NCBI GenBank assembly: GCA_947500585.1
Contig: CANMSN010000001.1
Coordinates: 604,765 to 668,764 of the forward strand
Direction: 5' to 3'
Length of the DNA stretch: 64,000 nucleotides
DNA from: an uncultured Flavobacteriaceae bacterium
GTDB taxonomy: Bacteria > Bacteroidota > Bacteroidia > Flavobacteriales > Flavobacteriaceae
The notes under the pieces were generated by a model. The model made no database searches and was not told where the DNA came from. It saw only the letters and a list, made by a program, of their open reading frames with translations. Numbering within the stretch: position 1 is the stretch's first letter; each line of letters begins with the position of its first letter. Both the position numbers and the translations under genes were made by a program. Of this stretch, positions 18,989 through 27,226 are shown in pieces.

Positions 18989-19353
18989 TTAACTTGATCG
19001 TAAAATCTTTTCCATTTTTCTGCCTTTAGCCAATTCATCTACCAACTTATCTAAATATCTACATTGTTTTGTTAAAAGGTTATCAATTTCCTCAATTCTA
19101 TAACCACAAATAACACCTTTAATTAATTCTGCTTTTGGATTAACTTCAGCCTCTTTAAAAAACTCCTAAATGTCACTTTTCGATCTATAAGTTCTTGAAT
19201 TTTATTATCGTCGAATCCAGTTAACCAATTAATTACTGTATGCAATTCTTCTTTTGTTCTCCCTTTTTTTTCGACCTTTGTAACATAGTGAGGATAGACT
19301 GAAAAAAATTTCATAGTCCTGATGCGTTCATTGTGTTCAGGTGTTGTTTTCAT
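18989..19353 (-). pseudogene. DUF2200-family protein interrupted by a -1 frameshift
   Basis: The first part (19353 down to about 19160) encodes RTMKFFSVYPHYVTKVEKKGRTKEELHTVINWLTGFDDNKI, typical of DUF2200. The frame then ends early at 19123. A -1 shift at the heptamer TTTTTTA (19156-19162 on the minus strand, in the X XXY YYZ register) restores the rest: [49 protein letters not shown], ending at 18989. So either one T was lost from a T-run or the site is a programmed frameshift. The family's function is unknown. Confidence 0.75.
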
Positions 19354-19371
19354 ATTTTAGATATTTCAAAT

Positions 19372-19722
19372 TCAATTATACCAAACCGCATAACCTTTTC
19401 TTCTTAACTCTAGAGCTAAAATTTCTTCCATTTTTAATGCATCTTGTCTTGAAGTAAGAGCATCTATATGGTTATATAAACTCGGTCTTAGATAAGAACC
19501 ATATTTTTCAACAATATTAGAAGATAGCTTATAGCCTTTCTTATTTCTATAGCCTGTTTTATGTTGAATAAATCGCTCTTTAGGAGTTTTACTTGTCATA
19601 CCAACATAAAGGCACTCTAACACACCGTTAAATTGTGGATTAGCTGCTCTAAACTTAGCGTTTTCAGTAAATACACGTTTTGATAATTCGATAACATAAA
19701 TTCGATATTGTCTTTTAGACAT
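19372..19722 (-). CDS. GIY-YIG-like endonuclease-domain protein
   Basis: This 116-residue protein has an opening strand YRIYVIEL, a later CLYVGMTSKTPKERFIQHKTG and a C-terminal helix containing Glu (KMEEILALELRRKGYAVWYN). These fit a GIY-YIG nuclease fold with an insert of about 25 residues between the two short motifs. The first motif is poorly conserved (YVI), so activity is uncertain. It lies 18 bp after the DUF2200 gene's start in plus coordinates and 11 bp from the HMA gene, all on the minus strand, in a repeat-rich accessory stretch. Its target is unknown. Confidence 0.65.
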   Translation of the reverse strand: MSKRQYRIYVIELSKRVFTENAKFRAANPQFNGVLECLYVGMTSKTPKERFIQHKTGYRNKKGYKLSSNIVEKYGSYLRPSLYNHIDALTSRQDALKMEEILALELRRKGYAVWYN

Positions 19723-19733
19723 AAAAAAGCAAA

Positions 19734-20096
19734 TTACTCTTTATGATCATCTTTCACAGCTTCATCTCGGTATTTACAACATGGATGTACCGTTGCATAA
19801 GCTTCATCAGTAGCTTTTAAGGTTTTGGTGTCATGACCGACAGCAACAATACTGTTTTGTATAGAATCTAGATTTGTTTTACGCTCATCAAAAATGAGTT
19901 TTAATTCGTGGGTTTTCACATCCCAAACGGCAGACTTAACACCTTTAGTATTTAAACTTGCTTTTTCTATACGTGTTTTACACATCATGCAAACGCCATC
20001 AACCTCCATAGATGCTCTAGCATTTTTGTTTTGAGCAAAAGATAACGTTGCTATTAATACAGTTACAAGTGTTATTATTTTTTTCATGTTTTTCAT
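19734..20096 (-). CDS. Secreted heavy-metal-associated (HMA) domain protein
   Basis: This 120-residue protein has a Sec signal (MKNMKKIITLVTVLIATLSFAQ). Its HMA domain carries the metal motif GVCMMCKTRIE (Cys36, Cys39), and a second cysteine pair lies near the C-terminus (HPCCKYRD, Cys106-Cys107). In the family the CxxC binds copper(I) or similar soft metals, and the signal places it in the periplasm. It is downstream of a TonB receptor, an HMA membrane protein and an HYC_CC_PP protein on the same strand, suggesting a shared metal pathway. The metal itself is not determined by the sequence. Confidence 0.85.
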   Translation of the reverse strand: MKNMKKIITLVTVLIATLSFAQNKNARASMEVDGVCMMCKTRIEKASLNTKGVKSAVWDVKTHELKLIFDERKTNLDSIQNSIVAVGHDTKTLKATDEAYATVHPCCKYRDEAVKDDHKE

Positions 20097-20113
20097 ATTT
20101 CAAATTTTTAGTT

Positions 20114-20222
20114 GTCATTACAAGGAGATTAGCTTGCACTGAGCGCAGTCGAAGTGTGGCAATCTTTTAAGTTGGAACTCCCAAGAATGAGATTACCACG
20201 TCGCTTTGCTCCTCGTAATGAC
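20114..20222. repeat. Composite inverted repeat carrying a family-A hairpin
   Basis: The outer arms are GTCATTAC-AGGAG at 20114 and the inverted CTCCTCGTAATGAC ending at 20222. The inner arms GTGGCAATCT and GAGATTACCAC face each other. Inside the left arm, family-A core TCGACTGCGCTC with stems CACT/AGTG (20137-20156, other strand) replaces the sequence seen in the right arm. This looks like one repeat nested in another. The whole region 20097-20285 has no gene. Confidence 0.7.
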
Positions 20223-20251
20223 GGTTGTTTTTATTTAATAGTTTCTATCAT

Positions 20252-20277
20252 GAGATTCCTGCCTTCGCAGGAATGAC
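20252..20277. repeat. Family-B hairpin (dRS3-like)
   Basis: GAGATTCCTG pairs with CAGGAAT around CCTTCG and is followed by GACA. It lies 9 bp beyond the 3' end of the TonB-receptor gene and could end or stabilise its transcript. Confidence 0.75.
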
Positions 20278-20285
20278 AAATTGTT

Positions 20286-22541
20286 TTATATTCTAAATCG
20301 TAACCCCATATAGTATATCCCTCCAAAAATAGGTCCATATACAAAAGTAGAATCAAAATTCGCACCAAAAGGATCATTTGCTCCTAAAATAGGATTATCC
20401 TGTCTTACATTGGTAACGTTTTCACCTCCTAAATATACTTCAAATTTTGGAGAAAACACGCGGGTCACTTGCACATTTAACGTACTTAATGTTGGCGTAT
20501 ATTCAGGTAATTGATATTCCGAAGGATTTGAAACTGTTGATGAAAACCGTTGTTTATTTAACCAGTTAAACGTAGTATCAAATTTCCATTGCCTCCCATT
20601 ATCACTCAATTGGGTTTCGTAAGATGCATTAGCAAAAAGTCTGTGTTTTGGAGTTAGAGGTCTTTCCAATCTACCAGAATTATAATCTGTTTTTACATCG
20701 TAATATTTATAAGCCATTCGTAAATCGAAATTTTCAAATGCATTATAATTTATTTCGGCTTGAAAACTGTTTGCAAAACTTTTTCCTTCTAAGTTATAAA
20801 AATTGACTTCTTGAGGATTTTCATAATCAACAACCACTTGGTTTTGAAAGTCGGTTTTATAAAAATCTAAAGTAATATCTGCTTTTCGATTAAAAAGATT
20901 AAAACCTTGTAAATAAGACACCCCATAATTCCATGCAATTTCGGGGTCTAAACCGTAAATATTACCGTTTGTACTTAAAACATTAATAGACCTTGAGGTA
21001 GCAAACATTTGTTGATTTTCTGCAAAAATATTTGCACTTCGAATACCTCGTCCAAAGGATGCTCTTAAAGCCGATTTTTCCCAAGGCGTATAACGTACAT
21101 GTACTCTGGGCGTTACAAATGTGCCTAATAAATTGTGATTGTCAATTCTTAATCCTGCGGTTAAATTTAACTTATCCAAATTATCATAATTATACTCAAA
21201 AAACGCACCAACTGAACGCTCGGTTCTTTCATAATCTGTTGTGTTTACTAATTCATCATAATGGTCATAAGTATAACTTATTCCAGTTTTAATTTTATGG
21301 CGTGAGTCACTAATTATAGAGTTATATATGGCGTTTGCATACAAACTATTATGTGTAATTTCATATTGATTTAAACCAAAATAAGACTCTTGAATATGAC
21401 TACTAAAAGCGGTTTGTACACCTAAACTTTGATATGGGATTTCTGGATTTACATAACCTAATTTAGCTGAAACTTCATAACGCCTTGTATCAATTTCGCT
21501 TCCCCATACTTCGTCTCCGCTCAGCACTGGCGCATTTGTCACTTTATCTGTTTCTGGGTTAAAGTCTACTTGCCCCGTTTGTTTTTCATCATTTAAAAAT
21601 TTCAAATTAATAAAACTCACAAAGCCTTTTTCACCATTAGTGTATTGCCAACGGTTCATAACATTAATTTGGTTTTGTAATGGCATGTCTAAAAACCCAT
21701 CGTCATTAATATCATTTTTTTGATCTATAATATTTCCATGAATGTACAATCCTGTATCCCATTTATCAGATACTTTTGTGTTAATATGAGTGTTTAATTC
21801 AAACCTTCCTCCTACGTTTGCGTATGCATTTACAAAAAGCTTATCATCTGTTGTTGGCTTAACTAATTCAGTATTTATTTGACCAGCAATACTTTCATAA
21901 CCATTTACCACGCTTCCTGCTCCTTTTGTAATTTGAATACTTTCTACCCAAGTACCTGGAATAAAGCTTAAACCAAAAGCTTGCGAAGCTCCGCGAATAG
22001 ATGGAATGTTTTCCGTAGCAATTAAAATATACGGACTAGTCAATCCTAACATTTTTATTTGTCGTGTACCCGAAACTGCATCAGCAAAGTTAACATCAAT
22101 AGATGGGTTGGTTTCAAAACTTTCTGATAAATTACAGCAAGCAGCTTTTAACAATTCATCGCTACTTACCGTGAATACATTTTGCGCCTGCAAATATGAT
22201 TTTGCCGTGGCTTGCTTTCTTGAAGTTAAAGTAATGGCATCTAAATCACTTCTTGGTTGTAACCAATGCTGGATCATTTTAGGTTCAGTAATAGTTAACG
22301 TATCGGTTTTAAAACCAACATAACTAATCACCAATTTGCTATATTCTCTTTTATAATCAAGAGAAAACATCCCGTCAAGATTAGTAACTGCACCCACGGA
22401 TGTATTAAGCCAATATACGTTAGCTCCTGCTAAACCTATATGCTCATTTTTTTCATTAGCTTCCATAACCATACCTGTAATCTTATCTTGAGAAGACATA
22501 ATTATAGGAAGCATTAATAGTATATATATTACATTTTTCAT
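20286..22541 (-). CDS. TonB-dependent outer-membrane receptor, probably for metal uptake
   Basis: This 751-residue receptor has a signal peptide, a carboxypeptidase-regulatory-like domain (about 20-95: ITGMVMEANEKNEHIGLAGANVYW), a plug domain and a C-terminal beta barrel ending in a short aromatic strand (YYMGLRFRI). The plug begins with an unusual cysteine pair, LLKAACCNLSESFE (Cys135-Cys136), which could bind a soft metal or form a vicinal disulfide. The receptor would import a ligand using TonB energy. Its neighbours are HMA-domain proteins, so a metal or metallophore is the likely cargo, as an inference. Confidence 0.93.
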   Translation of the reverse strand: MKNVIYILLMLPIIMSSQDKITGMVMEANEKNEHIGLAGANVYWLNTSVGAVTNLDGMFSLDYKREYSKLVISYVGFKTDTLTITEPKMIQHWLQPRSDLDAITLTSRKQATAKSYLQAQNVFTVSSDELLKAACCNLSESFETNPSIDVNFADAVSGTRQIKMLGLTSPYILIATENIPSIRGASQAFGLSFIPGTWVESIQITKGAGSVVNGYESIAGQINTELVKPTTDDKLFVNAYANVGGRFELNTHINTKVSDKWDTGLYIHGNIIDQKNDINDDGFLDMPLQNQINVMNRWQYTNGEKGFVSFINLKFLNDEKQTGQVDFNPETDKVTNAPVLSGDEVWGSEIDTRRYEVSAKLGYVNPEIPYQSLGVQTAFSSHIQESYFGLNQYEITHNSLYANAIYNSIISDSRHKIKTGISYTYDHYDELVNTTDYERTERSVGAFFEYNYDNLDKLNLTAGLRIDNHNLLGTFVTPRVHVRYTPWEKSALRASFGRGIRSANIFAENQQMFATSRSINVLSTNGNIYGLDPEIAWNYGVSYLQGFNLFNRKADITLDFYKTDFQNQVVVDYENPQEVNFYNLEGKSFANSFQAEINYNAFENFDLRMAYKYYDVKTDYNSGRLERPLTPKHRLFANASYETQLSDNGRQWKFDTTFNWLNKQRFSSTVSNPSEYQLPEYTPTLSTLNVQVTRVFSPKFEVYLGGENVTNVRQDNPILGANDPFGANFDSTFVYGPIFGGIYYMGLRFRI

Positions 22542-22562
22542 TTTTTATTGGGTCAAGCAATT

Positions 22563-23282
22563 TTAATTGACAAGCATTATAATCGCCATTATAATCATGA
22601 TGGTATTTTCAATGAAGGTCGCTTTTGTCATTGGAAGTTTTAAAGCGGTGCCTAAACATGCACATTGAATAGATTTTTTATTTAACAATGTTTTAGTTAC
22701 ACCAATAGTTGTAATTCCTAAAATAATTAAAGTAACTATTAAAGCTGCGGGAATTTCAATTCGCATTAAAAACATAATGCCTAGAGCCACTTCTATAAAT
22801 GGATATAGCCAACCATAAACCGGAACTACTTTTGCAAGCGGGTCGTACATTTTAAAACTTTCTGGAAACCCTTTTAAATCAAGTAGCTTAAAAAAGCTAA
22901 ATACAACATAAAATAAGCCCATAAAATCGAGCATAAAACCATTTCCATTCCATGGTTTTATATTTAATAAGATTGAGGCTATAGTGATGTAACCGAAAAT
23001 TAAGAACAACGGAAATAGTTGTTTTAATTCTGATTTTTCATCCGTTTGTACATTTTCTGTATTGAATATATTTTTGGGTTTCTTTTCAGAAATCTTATAT
23101 TTATTTGAAAGTGCTTTTTGTAAAGTTTCCGTGGAAACATGCCCATTCATTTCAATTGTCACTTCCGATGATTCTAAATTTACCGATGCATTAACAACGT
23201 CTGATATTTGGCTTAAAGCTTGTTCTACCGAGGCTTTACAACCATTACAGGTCATACCTGTAACTGTATATGTATGTTTCAT
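22563..23282 (-). CDS. HMA domain fused to a MauE/DoxX-like membrane domain
   Basis: I chose the ATG at 23282 (MKHTYTVTGMTCNGCKASVE); the open frame begins at a GTG at 23306 with unrelated residues. The N-terminal HMA domain (1-65) has the metal motif GMTCNGC. The rest has about four membrane helices and a CAC motif (207-209, in IQCACLGTALKLPM), typical of MauE-like redox or metal membrane proteins. It probably passes a metal or reducing equivalents between periplasm and membrane. It lies 21 bp before the TonB receptor gene, so co-expression is likely. Confidence 0.85.
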   Translation of the reverse strand: MKHTYTVTGMTCNGCKASVEQALSQISDVVNASVNLESSEVTIEMNGHVSTETLQKALSNKYKISEKKPKNIFNTENVQTDEKSELKQLFPLFLIFGYITIASILLNIKPWNGNGFMLDFMGLFYVVFSFFKLLDLKGFPESFKMYDPLAKVVPVYGWLYPFIEVALGIMFLMRIEIPAALIVTLIILGITTIGVTKTLLNKKSIQCACLGTALKLPMTKATFIENTIMIIMAIIMLVN

Positions 23283-23312
23283 TTTGAAATTGTTTTGATT
23301 TGTCACAATTCT

Positions 23313-23387
23313 GTCATTCCTGCGAAGGCAGGAATCCAGATTATTTTGTTCTACTTACAATGAGATTCCCTTCTTCAAGGGAATGAC
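23313..23387. repeat. Inverted pair of family-B hairpins
   Basis: The first unit (23313-23337) has ATTCCTG/CAGGAAT around CGAAGG. The second (23362-23387) has ATTCCCTT/AAGGGAAT around CTTC and ends in GACA. They face each other, 24 nt apart, between two genes of the metal cluster. Confidence 0.75.
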
Positions 23388-23401
23388 AAAAAATCAATTT
23401 A

Positions 23402-23803
23402 TCAAATCAAGAAAACTTGGTCTAAAACCTGAATATCGGTGACCAAATTGGGAGGAGAATAATCTTTATGTGGAATAATTTGTTGTGATAACCCTTCAAA
23501 AAGATTAACATAAACTAAAATAAATGATGAAATGAATTGTTGATTTTCAAAACTTAAATCTTCAAAGGAAGAAAATTTTAATTCATCTTGTCCTTTAACA
23601 ACATCAACTTCATCTTTACAACAGGATTTTTTTTGAAGCATTTCCATCGTTTCCATACCGCATTTATCACTATCAGTAAAAATAGCAACATCAATTAAAA
23701 CATCGCCACAGTAATGCTTTTCAACAGTAAAAGACAATGTTGAAAACAACACTAGAAACGCTAGTAAAAAAGAAAAAACTTTATGGAATGCTTGTTTTAT
23801 CAC
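23402..23803 (-). CDS. HYC_CC_PP-family secreted protein
   Basis: This 133-residue protein shows the three marks that name its family: HYC (30-32, in VEKHYCGDVLIDVA), CC (61-62, in KKSCCKDEVDVV) and PP (117-118, in YSPPNL). The N-terminal hydrophobic segment (FSFLLAFLVLFSTLSF) is a signal peptide or membrane anchor. The start is GTG at 23803; no in-frame ATG precedes the signal. Members commonly sit beside TonB receptors and HMA proteins, as here, suggesting a role in metal binding. The biochemical role is not established. Confidence 0.85.
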   Translation of the reverse strand: MIKQAFHKVFSFLLAFLVLFSTLSFTVEKHYCGDVLIDVAIFTDSDKCGMETMEMLQKKSCCKDEVDVVKGQDELKFSSFEDLSFENQQFISSFILVYVNLFEGLSQQIIPHKDYSPPNLVTDIQVLDQVFLI

Positions 23804-23860
23804 GATGCAAAAATACGAAAAAACTAATTTTTAATTATCTTTTTATCTAATGTTTAACAG

Positions 23861-24289
23861 TTACGCCTTAAACTTATGGTAGTAAAACGCAGGTAATAAT
23901 AAGATTAAAATTATGGGCTGAATTAAAAACCTACGGATATTAAAAAACAAATAGTAATCTTCTTGTCTTGGATTAATTACAAAATATAAATAGAGTAATA
24001 TGAGAATACCATAAGCTACGACATATACAAAAATTGAAAATTTGATGATACTTTTATCTTTAAAAAACACATATAAAATGCCCAAAGAAATTAACGTATT
24101 TAATAAAAAACGTAAGGTGGTATTCAATGTCACTTTTAAAACTTCACGCCGCGGACTATCTATATACAAATAATCCTTTTTAAAAAAAGTTAAGTACGGG
24201 TCGTAAAACAATTCATTTTCAAAAAATCGAATTAAAACTAATAGCCCAAAAAGTATAAATAGCAATATGAATTTTGCGGCTTTATGCAT
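23861..24289 (-). CDS. Exosortase F system-associated membrane protein
   Basis: This 142-residue protein has about four membrane helices and the conserved segment FFENELFYDPYLTFFKKDYLY near the N-terminus, with NPRQEDYYLFFNIRRFLIQPI near the C-terminus. This matches the small partner protein encoded next to xrtF in Flavobacteriaceae. Its start overlaps the end of xrtF by 8 bp, indicating translational coupling. Its role in the sorting system is unknown. Confidence 0.88.
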   Translation of the reverse strand: MHKAAKFILLFILFGLLVLIRFFENELFYDPYLTFFKKDYLYIDSPRREVLKVTLNTTLRFLLNTLISLGILYVFFKDKSIIKFSIFVYVVAYGILILLYLYFVINPRQEDYYLFFNIRRFLIQPIILILLLPAFYYHKFKA

Positions 24290-24833
24290 CTTTTTTATTC
24301 CATTTAGAAAACCGATTCACCCAAAAAACCCATAATAAAAATACCATCCCATAAATAATAGCAGGAAAAATAACGTTGTGCAAAACTTCAGATTTTTCCG
24401 GATAATGATATAAGCCTAAACTTAAAAAAACAATTCGTAATAGGTTTACAGCATAAATTAAAACACTACCCGAAAGAATATAAAATAAGGTTGTTTTTAA
24501 CTTTCCTGAGAATGCAATTATAAACGAAAAAAATAAAATAATAACACTTATGGAATTGCATCCTTCAATAATTCGAGCTAAATAAGTTTCATTTACAATC
24601 AATTTCATCGAAGGTTCATTTGGATGAGGCGTTACTCTAGTTTCATAACCAAATGTATTTAATAAAGCTTCGCTTTGCTTTGAAACTAAATTGGTCATGT
24701 AATCTGGATAGAATTTTGAACCGTCAGAAAATTGCAAATAAAACTTATATAATACTGAACATAAAATGTACACAAACAAAAATGTAAGTATAAATTTAAT
24801 AACCGACTTGTATTTTATAAAAAGTGATTTCAA
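24282..24833 (-). CDS. xrtF: Exosortase family protein XrtF
   Basis: This 183-residue integral membrane cysteine peptidase-like protein has the exosortase/archaeosortase triad in its usual places: Cys92 in EGCNSISV, Arg133 in NLLRIVFLS and His152 in LHNVIFPAII. Several membrane helices surround them. In the exosortase family these enzymes process C-terminal sorting signals on exported proteins. XrtF is the short flavobacterial type. It is the first gene of a two-gene minus-strand unit, divergent from the GAF-protein gene with a family-B hairpin between them. No obvious substrate gene is in this window. Confidence 0.9.
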   Translation of the reverse strand: MKSLFIKYKSVIKFILTFLFVYILCSVLYKFYLQFSDGSKFYPDYMTNLVSKQSEALLNTFGYETRVTPHPNEPSMKLIVNETYLARIIEGCNSISVIILFFSFIIAFSGKLKTTLFYILSGSVLIYAVNLLRIVFLSLGLYHYPEKSEVLHNVIFPAIIYGMVFLLWVFWVNRFSKWNKKDA

Positions 24834-24846
24834 TTATTTAAATTTT

Positions 24847-24869
24847 GTCATTCCCTTGAAGAAGGGAAT
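24847..24869. repeat. Family-B hairpin (dRS3-like)
   Basis: GTC is followed by ATTCCCTT/AAGGGAAT around GAAG. It lies between the divergent xrtF and GAF-protein genes. Confidence 0.7.
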
Positions 24870-24936
24870 TATTAATTCTTAAAACGAGTATCGAAATTAC
24901 AGCTTTTTAAATACTTTTACCAAAACTTTTGAATTT

Positions 24937-25392
24937 ATGATTTTTGAACAACTAAAATCGCAAGTAGAGGCTGTTACTGCAGATACAAAAACAGACACCA
25001 AAATGCGTCTTTTAAAAATTTGCGAATTACTTGAATCTAATATTTCATATTATAATTGGGTTGGTTTTTATTTTAGAAATGGTGATAAAGAGGAATTAAT
25101 TTTAGGCCCTTATGTTGGTGCACCAACCGACCATACTATTATTCCCTTTGGGAAAGGTATTTGCGGACAAGTAGCAGTTAGTAATGAAAACTTCGTTGTT
25201 CCAGATGTAGCTGCTCAAGATAATTATATTGCTTGTAGTATTACGGTTAAAGCAGAAATTGTGGTTCCTATTTTTATTAATGGTGAAAATATTGGACAAA
25301 TTGATATTGATTCTAACACTCCCGATCCTTTTACTGAAGCAGATGAACGTTTTCTAGAATTTGTTTGCGCTAAAGTTGCAGGAATTTTATAG
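24937..25392 (+). CDS. GAF-domain protein related to free methionine-R-sulfoxide reductase
   Basis: This 151-residue single GAF domain resembles fRMsr (YebR-type) enzymes, which reduce free methionine-R-sulfoxide. The conserved pattern is present in part: FGKGICGQV (Cys76), VVPDV, NYIACS (Cys100) and EIVVPIFINGENIGQIDIDS. The third cysteine, normally in a GKIAC-like segment before the GxGxCG motif, is replaced by GAPTD (61-65). In the well-studied enzymes that cysteine helps resolve the catalytic one, so the activity here is uncertain. It is a single gene upstream of purH. Confidence 0.8.
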   Translation: MIFEQLKSQVEAVTADTKTDTKMRLLKICELLESNISYYNWVGFYFRNGDKEELILGPYVGAPTDHTIIPFGKGICGQVAVSNENFVVPDVAAQDNYIACSITVKAEIVVPIFINGENIGQIDIDSNTPDPFTEADERFLEFVCAKVAGIL

Positions 25393-25404
25393 TTGTTAAC
25401 AACT
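25391..25404. promoter_or_regulatory. Perfect 14-bp palindrome between the GAF gene and purH
   Basis: AGTTGTT followed by AACAACT is a perfect palindrome overlapping the GAF gene's stop and about 70 bp before a candidate purH -7 element. It may be an operator or chance. A weak hairpin (GTTGAAAAA/TTTTTCAAC) follows near 25416-25441 and could be a terminator. Confidence 0.3.
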
Positions 25405-25472
25405 TCTGTTTTTAGTTGAAAAATCCATCCTTTTTTCAACTTTCTCTACATGTTATTTTTAAAGGAAATAAG

Positions 25473-25480
25473 TACTTTTG
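25473..25480 (+). promoter_or_regulatory. Putative -7 element upstream of purH
   Basis: TACTTTTG matches TAnnTTTG and lies 55 bp before the purH start. No TTG is found at the expected upstream distance. Confidence 0.4.
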
Positions 25481-25535
25481 CCATTATCAAAATTTTTGGC
25501 TTAAATAACATTTTCATTTAAATAAAACTAAACTA

Positions 25536-27068
25536 ATGAGCAACGAAAAAACCATTAAATCGGCATTAATATCTGTATTTAGTAAAGGCGGTTTAGAACC
25601 CATTGTTAAAGAATTAGACAAACAGGGTGTAACCATATTCTCAACTGGTGGTACGGAAAAATTTATAAACGATTTAGGAATAACCGTTGTTCCTGTAGAA
25701 GATGTAACATCATACCCTTCTATTCTTGGTGGTCGCGTTAAAACATTACATCCTAAGGTTTTTGGAGGTATTTTAAACCGTCAAAATCATGATGGTGATG
25801 TTGCTGAATTAGCTGAATATGAAATTCCACAAATTGATGTTGTTATTGTTGATTTATACCCATTTGAAAAAACAGTAGCTTCTGGAGCAAGCAACCAAGA
25901 TATTATTGAGAAAATAGATATTGGTGGTATTTCTTTAATTCGTGCTGCTGCGAAAAACTATGCCGATGTAATTTGTGTTTCTTCTGTTGATGACTATGCA
26001 GAATTTTTAGAGTTAATTTCTGAAAACAATGGCTCTATATCCGAAGAAGACAGAAAGCGTTTTGCTGGAAAAGCCTTTAATGTATCATCACATTACGACA
26101 CGGCTATTTTTAATTACTTCAACAAAAACCATGATGAAGCAGTTTTAAAAATTAGCGAAACCAATGGTAAAGTTTTACGCTATGGCGAAAACCCGCATCA
26201 AAAAGGATTTTTCTTTGGGGATTTTGATGAGTTGTTTACTAAACTTCACGGAAAAGAACTGAGCTATAACAACCTTTTAGATGTTGATGCAGCGGTAAAC
26301 TTAATGTTAGAATTCAAAAACGATGCCCCGACTTTTGCTGTTTTAAAACACAACAACGCTTGTGGTTTAGCACAACGTGATACCTTGCACCAAGCTTATT
26401 TAGATGCTTTAGCTGGCGATCCTGTTTCAGCTTTTGGTGGTGTTTTAATTAGTAATACAGAAATTGATTTAGCTACTGCTGAAGAGATTCATAAATTATT
26501 CTGTGAAGTGGTTATCGCTCCATCTTTTTCTGCAGAAGCATTAGAAATTCTAAAAGGTAAAAAGAATAGAATCTTATTAATTATTCATGATATTGAAATG
26601 CCAAAAACAAATGTAAGAAGTTGTTTAAATGGCGTTTTAGTTCAAGACAGAAATAATATTACCGATAAGGCAGAAGACTTAAAGAATGTAACTCATACCG
26701 CTCCTACTCAGGCACAAATTGATGATTTAATTTTTGCTTCAAAAATTTGTAAACACACCAAATCTAACACTATTGTTTTAGCAAAAAACAAACAATTGTG
26801 TGCAAGCGGAACAGGACAAACCAGTCGTGTTGATGCTCTGGAGCAAGCTATTCATAAAGCACAATCTTTTAAATTCGATTTAAATGGAGCAGTAATGGCT
26901 AGCGACGCCTTTTTTCCATTTCCAGATTGTGTAGAGATAGCGAAAAACGCTGGAATTTCAGCAGTTATTCAACCTGGAGGCTCTATTAAAGATCAACTGA
27001 GTATCGACTATTGCAATGCCAATAATGTAGCAATGGTTATGACTGGTACGCGCCATTTTAAACACTAA
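25536..27068 (+). CDS. purH: Bifunctional AICAR transformylase / IMP cyclohydrolase
   Basis: This 510-residue enzyme of the last two steps of purine synthesis converts AICAR to FAICAR with 10-formyl-tetrahydrofolate and then closes the ring to IMP. The N-terminal IMP cyclohydrolase domain has SVFSKGGLEPIVKEL, STGGTEKFI and GGRVKTLHPKVFGGIL. The AICAR transformylase domain has RYGENPHQKGFFFG, LKHNNACGLA and the C-terminal end MTGTRHFKH. The length is normal and the frame is intact. Confidence 0.97.
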   Translation: MSNEKTIKSALISVFSKGGLEPIVKELDKQGVTIFSTGGTEKFINDLGITVVPVEDVTSYPSILGGRVKTLHPKVFGGILNRQNHDGDVAELAEYEIPQIDVVIVDLYPFEKTVASGASNQDIIEKIDIGGISLIRAAAKNYADVICVSSVDDYAEFLELISENNGSISEEDRKRFAGKAFNVSSHYDTAIFNYFNKNHDEAVLKISETNGKVLRYGENPHQKGFFFGDFDELFTKLHGKELSYNNLLDVDAAVNLMLEFKNDAPTFAVLKHNNACGLAQRDTLHQAYLDALAGDPVSAFGGVLISNTEIDLATAEEIHKLFCEVVIAPSFSAEALEILKGKKNRILLIIHDIEMPKTNVRSCLNGVLVQDRNNITDKAEDLKNVTHTAPTQAQIDDLIFASKICKHTKSNTIVLAKNKQLCASGTGQTSRVDALEQAIHKAQSFKFDLNGAVMASDAFFPFPDCVEIAKNAGISAVIQPGGSIKDQLSIDYCNANNVAMVMTGTRHFKH

Positions 27069-27226
27069 AATGAAATCTTTTAACTACATTAATCGATAAA
27101 ATACTCTAGAAGTTATTTTGAAGCAAATACTAGTCGAATTTTGAACACCATATAAGCATTATATTTATTAACTTTTATTACATTTACGGGATTCGTTTTT
27201 CTAACCACTAAAATCATTTATAGCAC

